Shown one piece after another: positions 17,151 through 27,671 of a DNA stretch of 64,000 nucleotides (position 1 is its first letter; the number at the start of each line of letters is the position of its first letter). The translations under genes were made by a program, and so were the position numbers. The stretch is from Limosilactobacillus reuteri subsp. reuteri (GTDB taxonomy: Bacteria; Bacillota; Bacilli; Lactobacillales; Lactobacillaceae). A model generated the notes under the pieces. It worked only from the letters and a program-made list of their open reading frames with translations. It made no database searches and was not told where the DNA came from. The DNA is taken from contig NC_009513.1 in the NCBI RefSeq assembly GCF_000016825.1, forward strand, positions 1,806,501 to 1,870,500. Reading direction: 5' to 3'.

Positions 17151-18463
17151 TATTCGACTTCAGCATCAGTTTCTGTCGGTGTCTTTTCTTTTCCGTAATT
17201 ATCTAAATATGCATTATATTTTTCTCGGTCAAGGGCACCTTCAGATTCACCGATAACCAGCGTAGCGATTGAATTACCAACCACGTTTACGGCAGTTCGT
17301 CCCATATCAACAAAACGATCAATTCCGGCAATGAAAGTCAGGCCAGCCATCGGAACACCAATCGTGGAAACACTAGCAAGCAATACAACAAAGGAGGCCC
17401 CTGGAACCCCAGCCATCCCCTTGCTAGTAATCATTAAAACTACTAACAACGTGATTTGGTGAGAAAGACTAAGGTGGAGACCATATGCTTGTGCTAAGAA
17501 GATCGCTGCTAATGATTGATAAATTGCAGATCCATCAAGGTTAAAAGTATAACCAGTTGGGATAACAAAAGCTGTAATCCCCTTGCTTACCCCCATCTCG
17601 TGCGTCTTTTTCATCAAGCGAGGCAACGTAACTTCTGAACTAGCAGTAGTAAATGCCAAGACAATCTCATCAAGAATCGCGCGCATCGTCTTCCAATAAC
17701 GTAAATGGAAAATGTGAGCAGTAATACCGAGGACAACGATAATAAAAATTAGCATTGTCACATACGCGATTAAAATAAACAATCCTAATGGCAACAGAGC
17801 GCTAATACCCATTTCGGCGATTGTCATTCCAATTAAACCAAAGACCCCAATTGGCGCAAACTTCATGACCCAATTAGTAACTTTGAACATAACTTCTGAA
17901 ACTGCATTTAATACATTAATTAAAATTTTAGCCTTTTCCCCAACAGCTGCAATCCCTAATCCAAAGAGAACAGAGAACAGGATAACAGGCATCATGTCAC
18001 CATCAGACATGGATTTAAAAATATTCGTTGGAATAATCGACAAAATTAATGGCCAAAATCCGCTATTATGTTCTGCGGATTTTGCGGTGGACATATATTG
18101 CGAAATATCAGTTGCATGAAGTTTATGAATATCAATAAACGACCCCGGATGAGTAATGTTAGCCATTACGATCCCTAAAATCAACGCAATCGTGGTTAAA
18201 ACTTCAAAATAAATTAATGTTTTTCCACCAATCCGACCTAACTTTTTAATATCACCAATATTAGCAATTCCGACAGTCAAGCAAGAAACAACAATTGGCA
18301 TTACGATCATTTGAATCAGCCGGATAAAGATTGTTCCTAAGCTCTGCATAACAGTGATGGCACTCTTATTTTGATAGAAAATTAATCCACAAATAATACC
18401 AAGGGCCAGCCCAATCATAATTTGCCAGCCCATACTGAGGCGCCCGAAACGATATCGCTTCAC
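17150..18463 (-). CDS. Dicarboxylate/amino acid:cation symporter (DAACS family)
   Basis: A 437-residue membrane protein of the GltP/DctA family. Family hallmarks are the serine-rich re-entrant loop AFTTASSEVTLPRLMKK (about 275-291), the NLDGSAIYQSLAAIFLAQ segment (about 311-328), which carries part of the cation and substrate site, and FVDMGRTAVNVVGNSIATLVI near 390. It takes up glutamate, aspartate or C4-dicarboxylates with protons or sodium; the exact substrate is open. The start is GTG at 18463, with GGGAG 11 bases upstream. Confidence 0.92.
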   Translation of the reverse strand: MKRYRFGRLSMGWQIMIGLALGIICGLIFYQNKSAITVMQSLGTIFIRLIQMIVMPIVVSCLTVGIANIGDIKKLGRIGGKTLIYFEVLTTIALILGIVMANITHPGSFIDIHKLHATDISQYMSTAKSAEHNSGFWPLILSIIPTNIFKSMSDGDMMPVILFSVLFGLGIAAVGEKAKILINVLNAVSEVMFKVTNWVMKFAPIGVFGLIGMTIAEMGISALLPLGLFILIAYVTMLIFIIVVLGITAHIFHLRYWKTMRAILDEIVLAFTTASSEVTLPRLMKKTHEMGVSKGITAFVIPTGYTFNLDGSAIYQSLAAIFLAQAYGLHLSLSHQITLLVVLMITSKGMAGVPGASFVVLLASVSTIGVPMAGLTFIAGIDRFVDMGRTAVNVVGNSIATLVIGESEGALDREKYNAYLDNYGKEKTPTETDAEVE

Positions 18464-18712
18464 TTTATATCAATCTCCCTTATGTAGTCTTATTATACTT
18501 TAGCACATTTTTAGTAAGATTTTAGCAATTTTTAAGATTTTATTTAATTAAATCCGAACACTTTTTGCTCTCTTCAGGTATTTTATTCACTTCAATATAA
18601 TAATCCTAATTTATAATTCGTAATTTTCACTAAAGAAAAATAAGACCGCTACTAAGTATTTCTCTAATATGATAGAGTGTTTAGAGAATATTTAATTGAA
18701 CAGGAGTAATTT

Positions 18713-19339
18713 ATGAACGCTTGGATAACGGAATTTATTAATCAGTTTGGTTATTTTGCAATTGCCTTACTAATTGCCCTTGAAAATGTCTTTCCACCGC
18801 TACCATCCGAAATTATCCTTACAATGAGCGGATTCATGACGACCACCACTTCATTATCAATTATTGGTGTAATTATCGCCGCAACAATTGGTTCGCTTAT
18901 CGGGGCACTTATCTTATATGCCCTTGGTCGCCAGTTAACTGTTAAACGTCTCGAACGTCTTCTTAGTCATCGCTTATTTAAACTTCTAGGCTTTCATCAA
19001 GATGATGCTAAAAAAGCAGTCGATTGGTTTAATAAACATGGGACAGGTGGCATTCTCTATGGCCGCTGCATTCCCGTTATCCGCAGTTTAATCTCTATTC
19101 CTGCTGGGATCGCGCAAACTTCATTAGGGAAATTCTGCCTTCTCACTACGATCGGAAGCGCAATTTGGAATACACTGCTTGTCGTTCTCGGCGCTTGGGT
19201 CGGCCAATCGTGGAATAAAATTGTCATAATCTTTAATGATTATACAACCGTTGCTATCATCATTATGGCGATCGTTGGTTTATACTTTGCTTATCGGTGG
19301 TATCAAAAAAGAATAAAAAAACCTAAATTTCAAGAATAA
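18713..19339 (+). CDS. DedA family (SNARE-associated) membrane protein
   Basis: A 208-residue protein with four to five helices and the DedA pattern: ENVFPPLPSEIIL near residue 25, GRQLTVKRLERLL near 72, FNKHGTGGILYGRCIPVIRSLISIPAG near 105-131. The conserved arginine stretch GRCIPVIRS is intact. DedA proteins act in undecaprenyl phosphate or phospholipid flipping and membrane potential homeostasis. AGGAG precedes the ATG. The IS30 element begins at the base after the stop codon, so any native 3' untranslated region has been displaced. Confidence 0.92.
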   Translation: MNAWITEFINQFGYFAIALLIALENVFPPLPSEIILTMSGFMTTTTSLSIIGVIIAATIGSLIGALILYALGRQLTVKRLERLLSHRLFKLLGFHQDDAKKAVDWFNKHGTGGILYGRCIPVIRSLISIPAGIAQTSLGKFCLLTTIGSAIWNTLLVVLGAWVGQSWNKIVIIFNDYTTVAIIIMAIVGLYFAYRWYQKRIKKPKFQE

Positions 19340-20582
19340 GTTAGCCACTGGACTCAAATAAATAATACTGACCAATTGATTATTGGTTGATGGAGCTGTG
19401 ATATCTCTTGGTAGAAGGCCTTACGATAGATATCCATTGACGAATGTCCATTAAACATAGCTCGTGGATAGTGATTCATCCAATCATTAGTTGCTATGAT
19501 CTGAGCACTACTATAGTTATTTATAGCTTCACCTTTGGTAATTTCCTTGCGGAGAAACCGGTTATTGATCTCATTGGATCCACGTTCCCAAGGGGAATAC
19601 GGATCAGCATAGAAAACATGATCGTGAACTTGTGTTAACTCACTAAATTCTGAACTGTTGTCAGAGGTTATTGTCTTAAAGATGCGATAGTAAGCATCTG
19701 TGCCCATTTTCTGGCGTAAATTTATAAAGAACTGATTTACTGCATGCGCAGTTTTACCAGCAATTTTACTCGTGATATTAACTCGTGAAGGGCGATCAGT
19801 CATTACTAGTACAACACTGTCATTACCGTTTTTCTGTCCCTGAACTGTATCTAGTTCCCAATGGCCAATTTCGGACCGTTGGTCCGCAGTTTAAGGTCGT
19901 TGAGCAATATTAGGCCCTAAGCACCTTTTAGCTTGCGGATGAGTTCGATGATGCTTACGTTTAGGTTTTTCAAAGAGGTCTAAATTGGACGTACGAAGCA
20001 CACCCTCATTAATCCATTGATATAAAGTTACAACCGACTTTGGGATCAGGGTGCCATCATTCATTAAATCTCGAGCCTTATAAATAACCGCTTGTGGGGA
20101 GTAATGGTGGTCGTCAAACTCACCAAGCATTAGCTGATCAGCTAATCGTAAAAATTGCTTTGAAGAATAATATAAGCGACGACGACCAGAATGGCGGTGA
20201 TGTTCAAGATATGTGGCCTGACCAGCTTCATAACTATAGATGTAGTAAGAATATTCGTAAATCTTACCATTAGATTTTTGACGACGAAGTTGGCGGACCG
20301 TACCACGGTTGAGCTCGTTATTAACTGTTTGATGATTAACTCCTAATTGGCGACCAATTGCGCGATTGGAAAGTCCTTGCGACTTTAAAGTCGCAATCAT
20401 CACACGTTCTTCTTTAGTAAAATGAGCATTCTTTTTATGAGTAGTCAATAAACTAGTAGACATGGTATCATTTAAGTACGTCATTTGACGGACATCCGTT
20501 CATATAGGTTTGGTTCACTTAATATGATACCTGATGTCACGCCGAGTGGCGTTTTTTATTTACCACCAACTGGGTGGCTAAC
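19340..20582 (-). mobile_element. IS30 family insertion sequence, inactive copy
   Basis: The element is delimited by GTTAGCCAC at 19340-19348 and its inverse GTGGCTAAC at 20574-20582, giving about 1243 bp, a normal size for IS30. It holds one transposase gene on the minus strand with an internal stop. A short GC-rich hairpin followed by T residues (near 20538-20560) lies inside its upstream end. I could not see a clear target duplication, so the exact ends are provisional. Confidence 0.75.
19354..20484 (-). pseudogene. IS30 family transposase interrupted by a nonsense codon
   Basis: The N-terminal part (20484 to 19894) has the helix-turn-helix FTKEERVMIATLKSQGLS followed by NRAIGRQLGVNHQTVNNEL. 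The C-terminal part carries the DDE catalytic residues: Asp in HWELDTVQG, Asp in TSDNSSEF and Glu in NNRFLRKEITKG. Both parts are in the same frame, and a single TAA at 19893-19891 separates them where neighbours read ...IAQRP-stop-TADQRSEIGHW. A one-base change of a Lys or Gln codon would explain it. The full length would be 376 residues. Transposition would need readthrough or help from another copy. Confidence 0.88.
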
Positions 20583-20613
20583 TTCATTCTATAATCCACC
20601 AGAATAAAAAAAT

Positions 20614-20678
20614 AAAATGATTCAGTTTTTATTGGTAAAGGGTTCTAGCACCATTACTATTAAAACTGAATCATTTTT
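20614..20678. terminator. Terminator downstream of galR
   Basis: AAAATGATTCAGTTTT pairs perfectly with AAAACTGAATCATTTT across a loop of about 30 bases. On the minus strand it follows galR closely and is followed by a T-run. Confidence 0.8.
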
Positions 20679-20683
20679 ATATG

Positions 20684-21682
<999 letters not shown>

Positions 21683-21713
21683 TCAGCGCCCCTTTCTTCA
21701 TTTTAGGTTAAAA

Positions 21714-23165
21714 CTATTTTAAGGCATCAACGAATCGTTGCCAACCTTCATTTCCAGCTGCATCATCCTTAAAGACTCCCGCATTTTCTAGAACATTGGC
21801 AAAGACATTAGCAAGCTCTTGTTCCATAACCTCATCGACATTATCCGCGGTGATATTAATCCCTGACTGAACTTCTTTTGCCCATGGAAGATGACTATCT
21901 GCAATCTTATTTTCAGCACCAAGCCAAAACTTCTTAACTTCATTTAATTCATCTTTGAGCCGCGCTGGTAAAATTGCTCGGCCCATCACTTCAATCAAAC
22001 CAATATTTTCCTTTTTAATGTGCCATAGTTTTTCATGGGGGTGGAAGATTCCAAGCGGATATTCATCATTAGTATTATTATCCCGCAAAACTAAATCAAG
22101 AACAAACTTATCGTCCTCCCGATGTATGATAGGGGTAACAGTATGGTGCCGCGTCTGTCCATCAAAAGCTTTAATGCCAAGACTTTCATCACTATATTGA
22201 TCCCATACCTTAATAATATGTGTACCAAGATCTATTAGTTGCTCAGTATCTGTACTAGTTAAACGAATATCGCTCATTGGCCAGTTAACAATTCCCGCAT
22301 CAACAGCTGGATATTCAGCAAAGTGTAATTCTTTCTTAATGGAGGCTTTCATCATTGGGAAAATATGCTTCCCACCTTGATAGTGCTCATGAGCAAGCAT
22401 CGAACCACCAACAATTGGTAAATCAGCATTACTTCCAACAAAATAGTCTGGGAATTGCTTTTCGATTTCAACCAAGTTAATTAAAGTTTGCCGATTGATC
22501 TTCATTGGTTCGTGCTTACTATCGAGGAAGATACAGTGTTCGTGGAAGTAAGCATATGGTGAATACTGGAATCCCCATTGTTGTCCACCTACTGTTATCC
22601 GAATAATACGGTGGTTGCTTCGTGCTGCTTGTCCAAGGCGTCCCCTGTAACCCTCATTTTCCATGCAAAGGGCACATTGTGGGTACTTCTTGGCGGTATC
22701 ATGAGCAGCTGCTGCAATTGCTTTGGGATCCTTTTCCGGCTTTGAAAGATTGATGGTAATTTCAAGATTGCCGTACTTAGTTGGTTTATCAAAGACAACA
22801 TTCTTTTTGATAGCAGCTACTTTAACATAGTCGTTGCTGGTACATAGGTTATAGAACCAATCAGTCGCGGTTGATGGAGATTGTTGGTACTTTTCCCAGA
22901 ACTTATGATTGACTACTGATGGCGTTGGGGTCATCAAGTCATAAAGCTGATCGTTTAAAATTTCTTTAGCAGTTTGACCATCATCAATTTTGCCGCGTTT
23001 AACAGCTAGATCAACGAGTTGGTTAACAACTGGTTCATCATCTTTAGCTTCAACATCTTCATCACCAACAAAGCCCCGAATCTTGTTTAAAACATAGATT
23101 CGGTCGAGTGGTTCATAAGTTCCACTAGCAATCACTTGGTCAGCAAACTTTTCCATTAACTTCAT
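21714..23165 (-). CDS. galT: UDP-glucose--hexose-1-phosphate uridylyltransferase (class II)
   Basis: GalT exchanges galactose 1-phosphate and UDP-glucose to give UDP-galactose and glucose 1-phosphate in the Leloir pathway. The 483-residue length and segments such as CALCMENEGYRGRLGQAARSN, GGSMLAHEHYQGGKH and FHPHEKLWHIKKENIGLIEVMG are those of the Firmicutes class II enzymes, not the shorter E. coli type. The HEHYQGG stretch holds the family's active-site His region. It lies 26 bases after galK and 37 before galR. galE and galM are not in the window. Confidence 0.95.
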   Translation of the reverse strand: MKLMEKFADQVIASGTYEPLDRIYVLNKIRGFVGDEDVEAKDDEPVVNQLVDLAVKRGKIDDGQTAKEILNDQLYDLMTPTPSVVNHKFWEKYQQSPSTATDWFYNLCTSNDYVKVAAIKKNVVFDKPTKYGNLEITINLSKPEKDPKAIAAAAHDTAKKYPQCALCMENEGYRGRLGQAARSNHRIIRITVGGQQWGFQYSPYAYFHEHCIFLDSKHEPMKINRQTLINLVEIEKQFPDYFVGSNADLPIVGGSMLAHEHYQGGKHIFPMMKASIKKELHFAEYPAVDAGIVNWPMSDIRLTSTDTEQLIDLGTHIIKVWDQYSDESLGIKAFDGQTRHHTVTPIIHREDDKFVLDLVLRDNNTNDEYPLGIFHPHEKLWHIKKENIGLIEVMGRAILPARLKDELNEVKKFWLGAENKIADSHLPWAKEVQSGINITADNVDEVMEQELANVFANVLENAGVFKDDAAGNEGWQRFVDALK

Positions 23166-23191
23166 TTTCTCATTCCCCCACTAAAATACTA

Positions 23192-24370
23192 TTAAAGCTT
23201 ATGTGGTCCATCAACAACTTCAGCATCATAGAAACTGGCATCGTAACCAATCTTGTCCCGGTAGATCTTTCCAACATTCTTTTTGAAGTTTTCTGCTTCT
23301 GACTTCTTAACAATGGCAATCGCACTGCCGGCAAATCCACCGCCGACCATTCGAGCACCAAGGCAGCCTGGTTGATTCCATGCGTTTTCTGCTAAGGTGT
23401 CAAGCTCTTTACCAGTCACTTCATAATCATATTTAAGTGATACATGAGAAGCATTGATCAGACGGCCTAATTCTTCAAGATCGCCCTTTTCCATTGCATC
23501 AATGGCTTTCTTTGTCCGTTCATTTTCACTAACTGCATGACGGGCACGACGAATCAGTGTGTCATCATCAATTAAGTAAGTGTATTGATCAAATGTATCG
23601 GAGTCTAATTCCCCAAGTTTGTTAATATCAAGCTTCTTGTTAAGACGTTTAACTGCTTCTTCGCATTCTTGGACCCGTTCGTTGTATTTGGAACCAGCTA
23701 AGGAGTGGTTCTTATTAGTACTCATGATAATGATTTCATAATCGCCAAGTTCAAGCGGCAGATACTTATATTCAAGAGTGTTGCAGTCAAGATAAATTGC
23801 GTTATTTTCTTTACCCATTCCGACAGCAAATTGGTCCATGATTCCGGAATTAAGACCAACGAAATCATTTTCAGTCTTTTGGCCAAGTTTAACTAATTCA
23901 ATTTCATCAATATCAAGATTAAATTCATCCTTCAAGATATTTCCCATCAACATTTCAATTGATGCTGATGACGATAAGCCTGAACCATAAGGAAGAAAAC
24001 CGTGGATGTATAAGTTAAATCCGTGATCAATCTTGAAGCCCCGTTGCTTTAGATAAACCAACATCCCCTTAAAGTAGTTAACCCACTTTTCATCTTTAGC
24101 ATTTTGCGGTTCTGTATCATTAATGTCAAAAGTAATAATCTTACTATCTTCTTCTTTTGCCGAATTAGCTGAGTAAATGGCTACTGTTGTATCTTCACGC
24201 GGACCATATACCCCATAGGTTCCAATACTGATCGCACATGGAAAAACATGGCCGCCATTATAATCAGTATGTTCCCCGATTACATTAATTCGGCCTGGTG
24301 AAAAGAATACATCCTTACCCGGTTCTTTAAACACGTCTTGGTATTCAGCTAAAAATTGTTGCTTATCCAT
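23192..24370 (-). CDS. galK: Galactokinase
   Basis: A 392-residue GHMP kinase that phosphorylates galactose with ATP. The galactokinase signature GRINVIGEHTDYNGG is near residue 27, the ATP loop LPYGSGLSSSASIEM near 123, and the C-terminal GHMP motif GARMVGGGFAGSAIAIV near 342. I chose ATG 24370 (MDKQQF), 9 bases from GGAGG; an in-frame ATG two codons upstream is too close to it. It is the first gene of galKTR. The promoter carries a GalR-type dyad at the start of transcription and a cre overlapping the -35. Confidence 0.96.
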   Translation of the reverse strand: MDKQQFLAEYQDVFKEPGKDVFFSPGRINVIGEHTDYNGGHVFPCAISIGTYGVYGPREDTTVAIYSANSAKEEDSKIITFDINDTEPQNAKDEKWVNYFKGMLVYLKQRGFKIDHGFNLYIHGFLPYGSGLSSSASIEMLMGNILKDEFNLDIDEIELVKLGQKTENDFVGLNSGIMDQFAVGMGKENNAIYLDCNTLEYKYLPLELGDYEIIIMSTNKNHSLAGSKYNERVQECEEAVKRLNKKLDINKLGELDSDTFDQYTYLIDDDTLIRRARHAVSENERTKKAIDAMEKGDLEELGRLINASHVSLKYDYEVTGKELDTLAENAWNQPGCLGARMVGGGFAGSAIAIVKKSEAENFKKNVGKIYRDKIGYDASFYDAEVVDGPHKL

Positions 24371-24399
24371 CAGCATAACCTCCATACATCAAACAAACA

Positions 24400-24417
24400 T
24401 TAGTAAACTTTTACTAA
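24400..24417. promoter_or_regulatory. GalR-type operator of galKTR
   Basis: TTAGTAAACTTTTACTAA is a perfect dyad: TTAGTAAA, two central bases, TTTACTAA. It lies immediately downstream of the galK -10 and 30 bases before the galK ATG, a repressing position. Confidence 0.75.
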
Positions 24418-24421
24418 ATAC

Positions 24422-24450
24422 AATTTACTACTTTTTAACCACCTCGTCAA
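24422..24450 (-). promoter_or_regulatory. galK promoter
   Basis: On the minus strand TTGACG (24450-24445) and TAAATT (24427-24422) are 17 bases apart, followed directly by the GalR-type dyad. Confidence 0.65.
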
Positions 24451-24462
24451 TAAGCGCTTACA
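24449..24462 (-). promoter_or_regulatory. cre-like site overlapping galK -35
   Basis: TGTAAGCGCTTATT (minus strand) matches a CcpA cre in 12 of 14 positions. A second cre-like sequence, AGAAAACGATTACA, lies at 24481-24494, between galK and the divergent SGNH gene. Catabolite repression is inferred. Confidence 0.55.
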
Positions 24463-24564
24463 AATAATTCAGCGCAACAAAGAAAACGATTACACAGAGC
24501 CAGAGTTGATATACACGATCCATCTTTTAATGCTACACTAGTTATAAATAATTGGAGGATTCAA

Positions 24565-25533
24565 ATGAAGAAATATCAACCAACCGATCTAATTAAATTT
24601 GCTTCACGTACTGGACGCTGGACCGTTAAAAAGATTAATAATATGCCCACCTTATACACCACTAACCTTGGCAGCTACCTTCGTTTTAAGGTTTCAAATG
24701 CTAAAAAATGTCAAATTTCTGTTTTGCCAAATCAAAATTCCCTATCTCCTAGCCAAGTGTTTGCTTTTCGAATTGATGGCGGAAAGTGGCAACGGGCACA
24801 AGCTAGCTTAGAAAAAATTGATATTCCACTTGATTCGACATTACATACTATCGAAATAATGGCAGCCGGTAATACCGATATTGACGAAGTATGGCAAGGT
24901 AATGAAGGCTTTGCAATTAAAAATATTTATCTCGATACCGGCGAAATTATGGCAGCCCCGCAGCGTCCTGTGGTCAACTTTATCGGTGATTCAATCACAG
25001 CCGGTTGTTGGGTAGTTGGCAATCACCCTGCCGTTGACTACCGACCAGAAACTAACTATGCGGGAATCTGTGCAGACCTGCTTGACGTCGATAGTGTTCG
25101 AATAGCCTACTCTGCTGGAGGAGTGCTAAGATCTGCTACTGGCGGGGTACCAACTGCCGATGCCTTTTTAGGAAAAATTGATGCTCAAACATCATGGACG
25201 CCTAATCATCCTGATCTCAATGTGATTAATTTAGGTGTTAATGACCGTCGATTCCCCCTAGCTCAATTTATTGCCGCTTTCGATCTTTTTATCCAACAAG
25301 TTAAGCTAACCTTTCCCCATTCTCCTTTAGCTATTATGATTCCTTTTAGTCAGACTTTTGCTTCTGAAATTCGAAAAATCGCTACTAAACATGCCTGTTC
25401 GATAATTGAAACCAAAACTTGGCACCATAGTTTCACTGATGGGCTCCATCCTGATCAAGCGGGCGCTATTACTGAAGGAAAAATGCTTGCACAAGCTTTA
25501 CAACCGCTTTTACCTCAATTCAGTGTACAATAG
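24565..25533 (+). CDS. SGNH/GDSL family hydrolase
   Basis: A 322-residue protein with two parts: an N-terminal beta-rich domain (residues 1-125), as in carbohydrate esterases of the CE2-like type, and a C-terminal SGNH hydrolase. The catalytic blocks are FIGDSITAG (Ser, near residue 142), a Gly in the second block around AYSAGGVLR, NLGVND (Asn, near 221) and DGLHPDQAG (Asp and His, near 295). No signal peptide is seen, so a cytoplasmic esterase, for instance deacetylating sugars, is plausible. It opens a co-directional group with the phosphatase, PEBP and small protein genes. Confidence 0.85.
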   Translation: MKKYQPTDLIKFASRTGRWTVKKINNMPTLYTTNLGSYLRFKVSNAKKCQISVLPNQNSLSPSQVFAFRIDGGKWQRAQASLEKIDIPLDSTLHTIEIMAAGNTDIDEVWQGNEGFAIKNIYLDTGEIMAAPQRPVVNFIGDSITAGCWVVGNHPAVDYRPETNYAGICADLLDVDSVRIAYSAGGVLRSATGGVPTADAFLGKIDAQTSWTPNHPDLNVINLGVNDRRFPLAQFIAAFDLFIQQVKLTFPHSPLAIMIPFSQTFASEIRKIATKHACSIIETKTWHHSFTDGLHPDQAGAITEGKMLAQALQPLLPQFSVQ

Positions 25534-25562
25534 TAGTAAGAGTTAATACGAGGAGGATTCTC

Positions 25563-26345
25563 ATGGCTAACCAACGCTTACTTCCAATAAAGAATGGCTA
25601 TAATTTTCGTGATCTTGGAGGTTATCCCACAGCAGATGGGCATCAAATCAAATGGCATCGGCTTATTCGTACAGGCTCACTTGCTCGTTTAGATCAAACT
25701 GATCTCACTGTTTTAGATAATATTCCTATTTCTCTAGATATCGACCTCCGCGCTCCCGATGAAGTAAAGAAAGACCCTGATCGAGTGCCTTCCCAAGCAA
25801 AGTATTATCATTTACCTGTTTTTGAAGCCGATGAAACAGATGCCTCGCATAGTGATGAAGAAATCGCCGCGCAGATGCAACAGCCAGGAAACGGTTATCA
25901 CCATATGATTGATGTTTATCACCGAATGACCACGGCTGCTTCAGCCAAGCAAGCTTACCAGAAATTATTTAATCTCTTATTGAATAATGAACATGGTGCC
26001 TTGTTATTTCATTGTACTGCTGGTAAAGATCGGACAGGGATGGCTGCTTATCTTATCCTCAGTGCCCTCGGGGTTGAGCAAAAGATTATTATGGAAGATT
26101 ACCTGCTAACGAATACTGTTACTCAAGAGTTTCGTAATCACTGGTTGCAAGACATGCGTAATCACGGCGCTAGCGAGGCACTAGTGACAAACCGGGCAGC
26201 CCTTGCCTCAGTAGCTCCTGATTACCTAAATACAGCAATCAAAAGCATTACCCAAAATTACGGAAACGTTAATCAATATCTTAATAATTACCTTGATATT
26301 ACGCCTACCGAAATAAAAGATTTACGAAAATTGTATTTAGATTAG
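25563..26345 (+). CDS. Tyrosine/serine protein phosphatase, IphP type
   Basis: A 260-residue protein with the bacterial DSP-like signature: FRDLGGYPTADG at the N-terminus (residues 13-24) and the catalytic P-loop FHCTAGKDRTGMAAY near residue 150, holding Cys and Arg of the CX5R motif plus Asp-Arg typical of this branch. Members remove phosphate from tyrosine, serine or phosphoinositides. AGGAGG sits 5 bases before the ATG. The gene is 29 bases after the SGNH gene and 36 before the PEBP gene. Confidence 0.9.
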   Translation: MANQRLLPIKNGYNFRDLGGYPTADGHQIKWHRLIRTGSLARLDQTDLTVLDNIPISLDIDLRAPDEVKKDPDRVPSQAKYYHLPVFEADETDASHSDEEIAAQMQQPGNGYHHMIDVYHRMTTAASAKQAYQKLFNLLLNNEHGALLFHCTAGKDRTGMAAYLILSALGVEQKIIMEDYLLTNTVTQEFRNHWLQDMRNHGASEALVTNRAALASVAPDYLNTAIKSITQNYGNVNQYLNNYLDITPTEIKDLRKLYLD

Positions 26346-26381
26346 GCTCGATTATAATATGTCTTATAAGGAGGAATTTTT

Positions 26382-26888
26382 ATGCAAATCTCAGTACCAT
26401 TAATTAATGGGATGTTAGCAGATGAATATGGTAAATATGCGCCAGCAGCTGATATGCTAGCTGACCATCCAATCAAGTCATTTCCAATTAAAATTACCGA
26501 CGCACCAGCAGATACAAAGACATTTGCACTCGTCTTTATTGATTATGACTCAACACCTGTCTGTGGTTTTACTTGGATCCACTGGTTAGCCGCCAACATT
26601 CCAGCAACGTTAACAGATATCCCTGCAAATGCTAGTCGAGAATTAGCAGACAAATTTGTTCAAGGAAATAATAGCAATGCCGGCTCGTTGGTTAATGGAA
26701 ACCCATTGATTACTAGTGGTTATGTGGGTCCACAACCTCCCGACAAAATTCACGATTATACTTTAATGGTGTTTGCGTTAGACGATACTCTACCCTTAAA
26801 AAATAAATACTGGCTTAATGACTTCATCCACGCAGCCAAGGGTCATATTCTAGCAAAAGCACAAATTGATTTGCCAAGTCGTGCATGA
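26382..26888 (+). CDS. YbhB/YbcL family (PEBP, Raf kinase inhibitor-like) protein
   Basis: A 168-residue phosphatidylethanolamine-binding-like protein. The family pattern is visible: FALVFIDYDSTPVCGFTWIHWLAANIP, where PEBPs normally have DPDAP...FxHWxxxNIP, and GYVGPQPPDKIHDYTLMVFALD for the ligand pocket. There is no signal peptide. Bacterial members have no agreed role. AAGGAGG precedes the ATG. It is followed after 13 bases by a small gene, so the two are likely co-translated. Confidence 0.9.
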   Translation: MQISVPLINGMLADEYGKYAPAADMLADHPIKSFPIKITDAPADTKTFALVFIDYDSTPVCGFTWIHWLAANIPATLTDIPANASRELADKFVQGNNSNAGSLVNGNPLITSGYVGPQPPDKIHDYTLMVFALDDTLPLKNKYWLNDFIHAAKGHILAKAQIDLPSRA

Positions 26889-26901
26889 GGAGGAACTTAT
26901 A

Positions 26902-27126
26902 ATGGAAACAAGAATTTTCTTTAATCCAGGCGATTCAGTCGCTAATATTCATGACTATAATGAAGCTGTTCGGAAGGGACAAATTTTTAAACAAGCACGT
27001 CATAATGACGAACTTGTCATCGCTAAAGATCCTAACGATAAAGAATACGCAATTTTTTACGCTAAGGATGCCTTACCAGCTGAACACGAAAAATCAAAGC
27101 CCTACGAAATTAAAAATCGTCTTTAA
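26902..27126 (+). CDS. Small acidic protein, unknown
   Basis: A 74-residue protein, METRIFFNPGDSVANIHDYN at the N-terminus, with GAGGAGG upstream of the ATG (the Shine-Dalgarno overlaps the stop of the PEBP gene). It is charged and soluble, with no recognised domain. It is the last gene of the 24565-27126 group and is followed by a terminator and a dispersed repeat. Confidence 0.7.
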   Translation: METRIFFNPGDSVANIHDYNEAVRKGQIFKQARHNDELVIAKDPNDKEYAIFYAKDALPAEHEKSKPYEIKNRL

Positions 27127-27136
27127 AATAGAAAAT

Positions 27137-27166
27137 GAGGTTGGAAAAATAATCCAGCCTCTTTAC
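27137..27166 (+). terminator. Terminator of the small-protein gene
   Basis: GAGGTTGGA pairs with TCCAGCCTC (one wobble), followed by TTT. Confidence 0.75.
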
Positions 27167-27179
27167 TAGTTTAAAGTAT

Positions 27180-27304
27180 AACCTGCCAAAACGCAGTAGC
27201 TGGCTGGATTCTGAACGTTGATAAATCAACGTCCAGAACACCTAGCCATCCTTGCGGGGGTGGGACTAAAAACTCGCAAGCGAGTTTAGTCCCACTCCCA
27301 TTTT
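27180..27304 (+). repeat. Dispersed intergenic repeat, divergent copy 3
   Basis: This copy keeps the boxes CGCAGTA (27191) and CTTGCGGGGG (27251) but has different hairpins. The first pairs GGCTGGATTCTG...ATCAACGT-type arms, and the second is a perfect GTGGGACTAAAAACTCGC / GCGAGTTTAGTCCCAC stem. Like copies 1 and 2 it lies between convergent genes. Confidence 0.7.
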
Positions 27305-27321
27305 CTATTTCGATAAAAATC

Positions 27322-27648
27322 TTAACGACCACCAACAATTTTGGCTGTCGCATTTTCAAGCCGTTCAATTAATGAATCAGCATCGTTCTTAAAGTCATCA
27401 ACAAATGAGCTTGATTGTGGTTGAATGCGTCCTACTTCATCACCCATAATATCCGTAACGACTAGGTCATCCCCATCCCACTTCACATCATCGTAATGAC
27501 CTTCAAGGGCTTCATCAAAAAATGCTTGGAGTATATCCCGAACAGCATTTTGAATAACAGCCTTTTCGTCAACTTGCTCACCACGTACTTGATGTTGAGC
27601 CAGCTGCATTGCTACTTCTTCCATATTTTCTGGAATTTCAACGCTCAT
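27322..27648 (-). CDS. Small acidic protein, unknown
   Basis: A 108-residue acidic protein beginning MSVEIPENMEEVAMQLAQ. It is predicted to be helical, with a central segment HYDDVKWDGDDLVVTDIMGDEVGRI that looks like a beta hairpin. No family recognised. GGAGGAATCC precedes the ATG. It lies 23 bases after the repeat-containing protein gene at 27672-28793 and is probably in the same operon. Confidence 0.68.
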   Translation of the reverse strand: MSVEIPENMEEVAMQLAQHQVRGEQVDEKAVIQNAVRDILQAFFDEALEGHYDDVKWDGDDLVVTDIMGDEVGRIQPQSSSFVDDFKNDADSLIERLENATAKIVGGR

Positions 27649-27671
27649 TATGGATTCCTCCTCTAAAAAAA

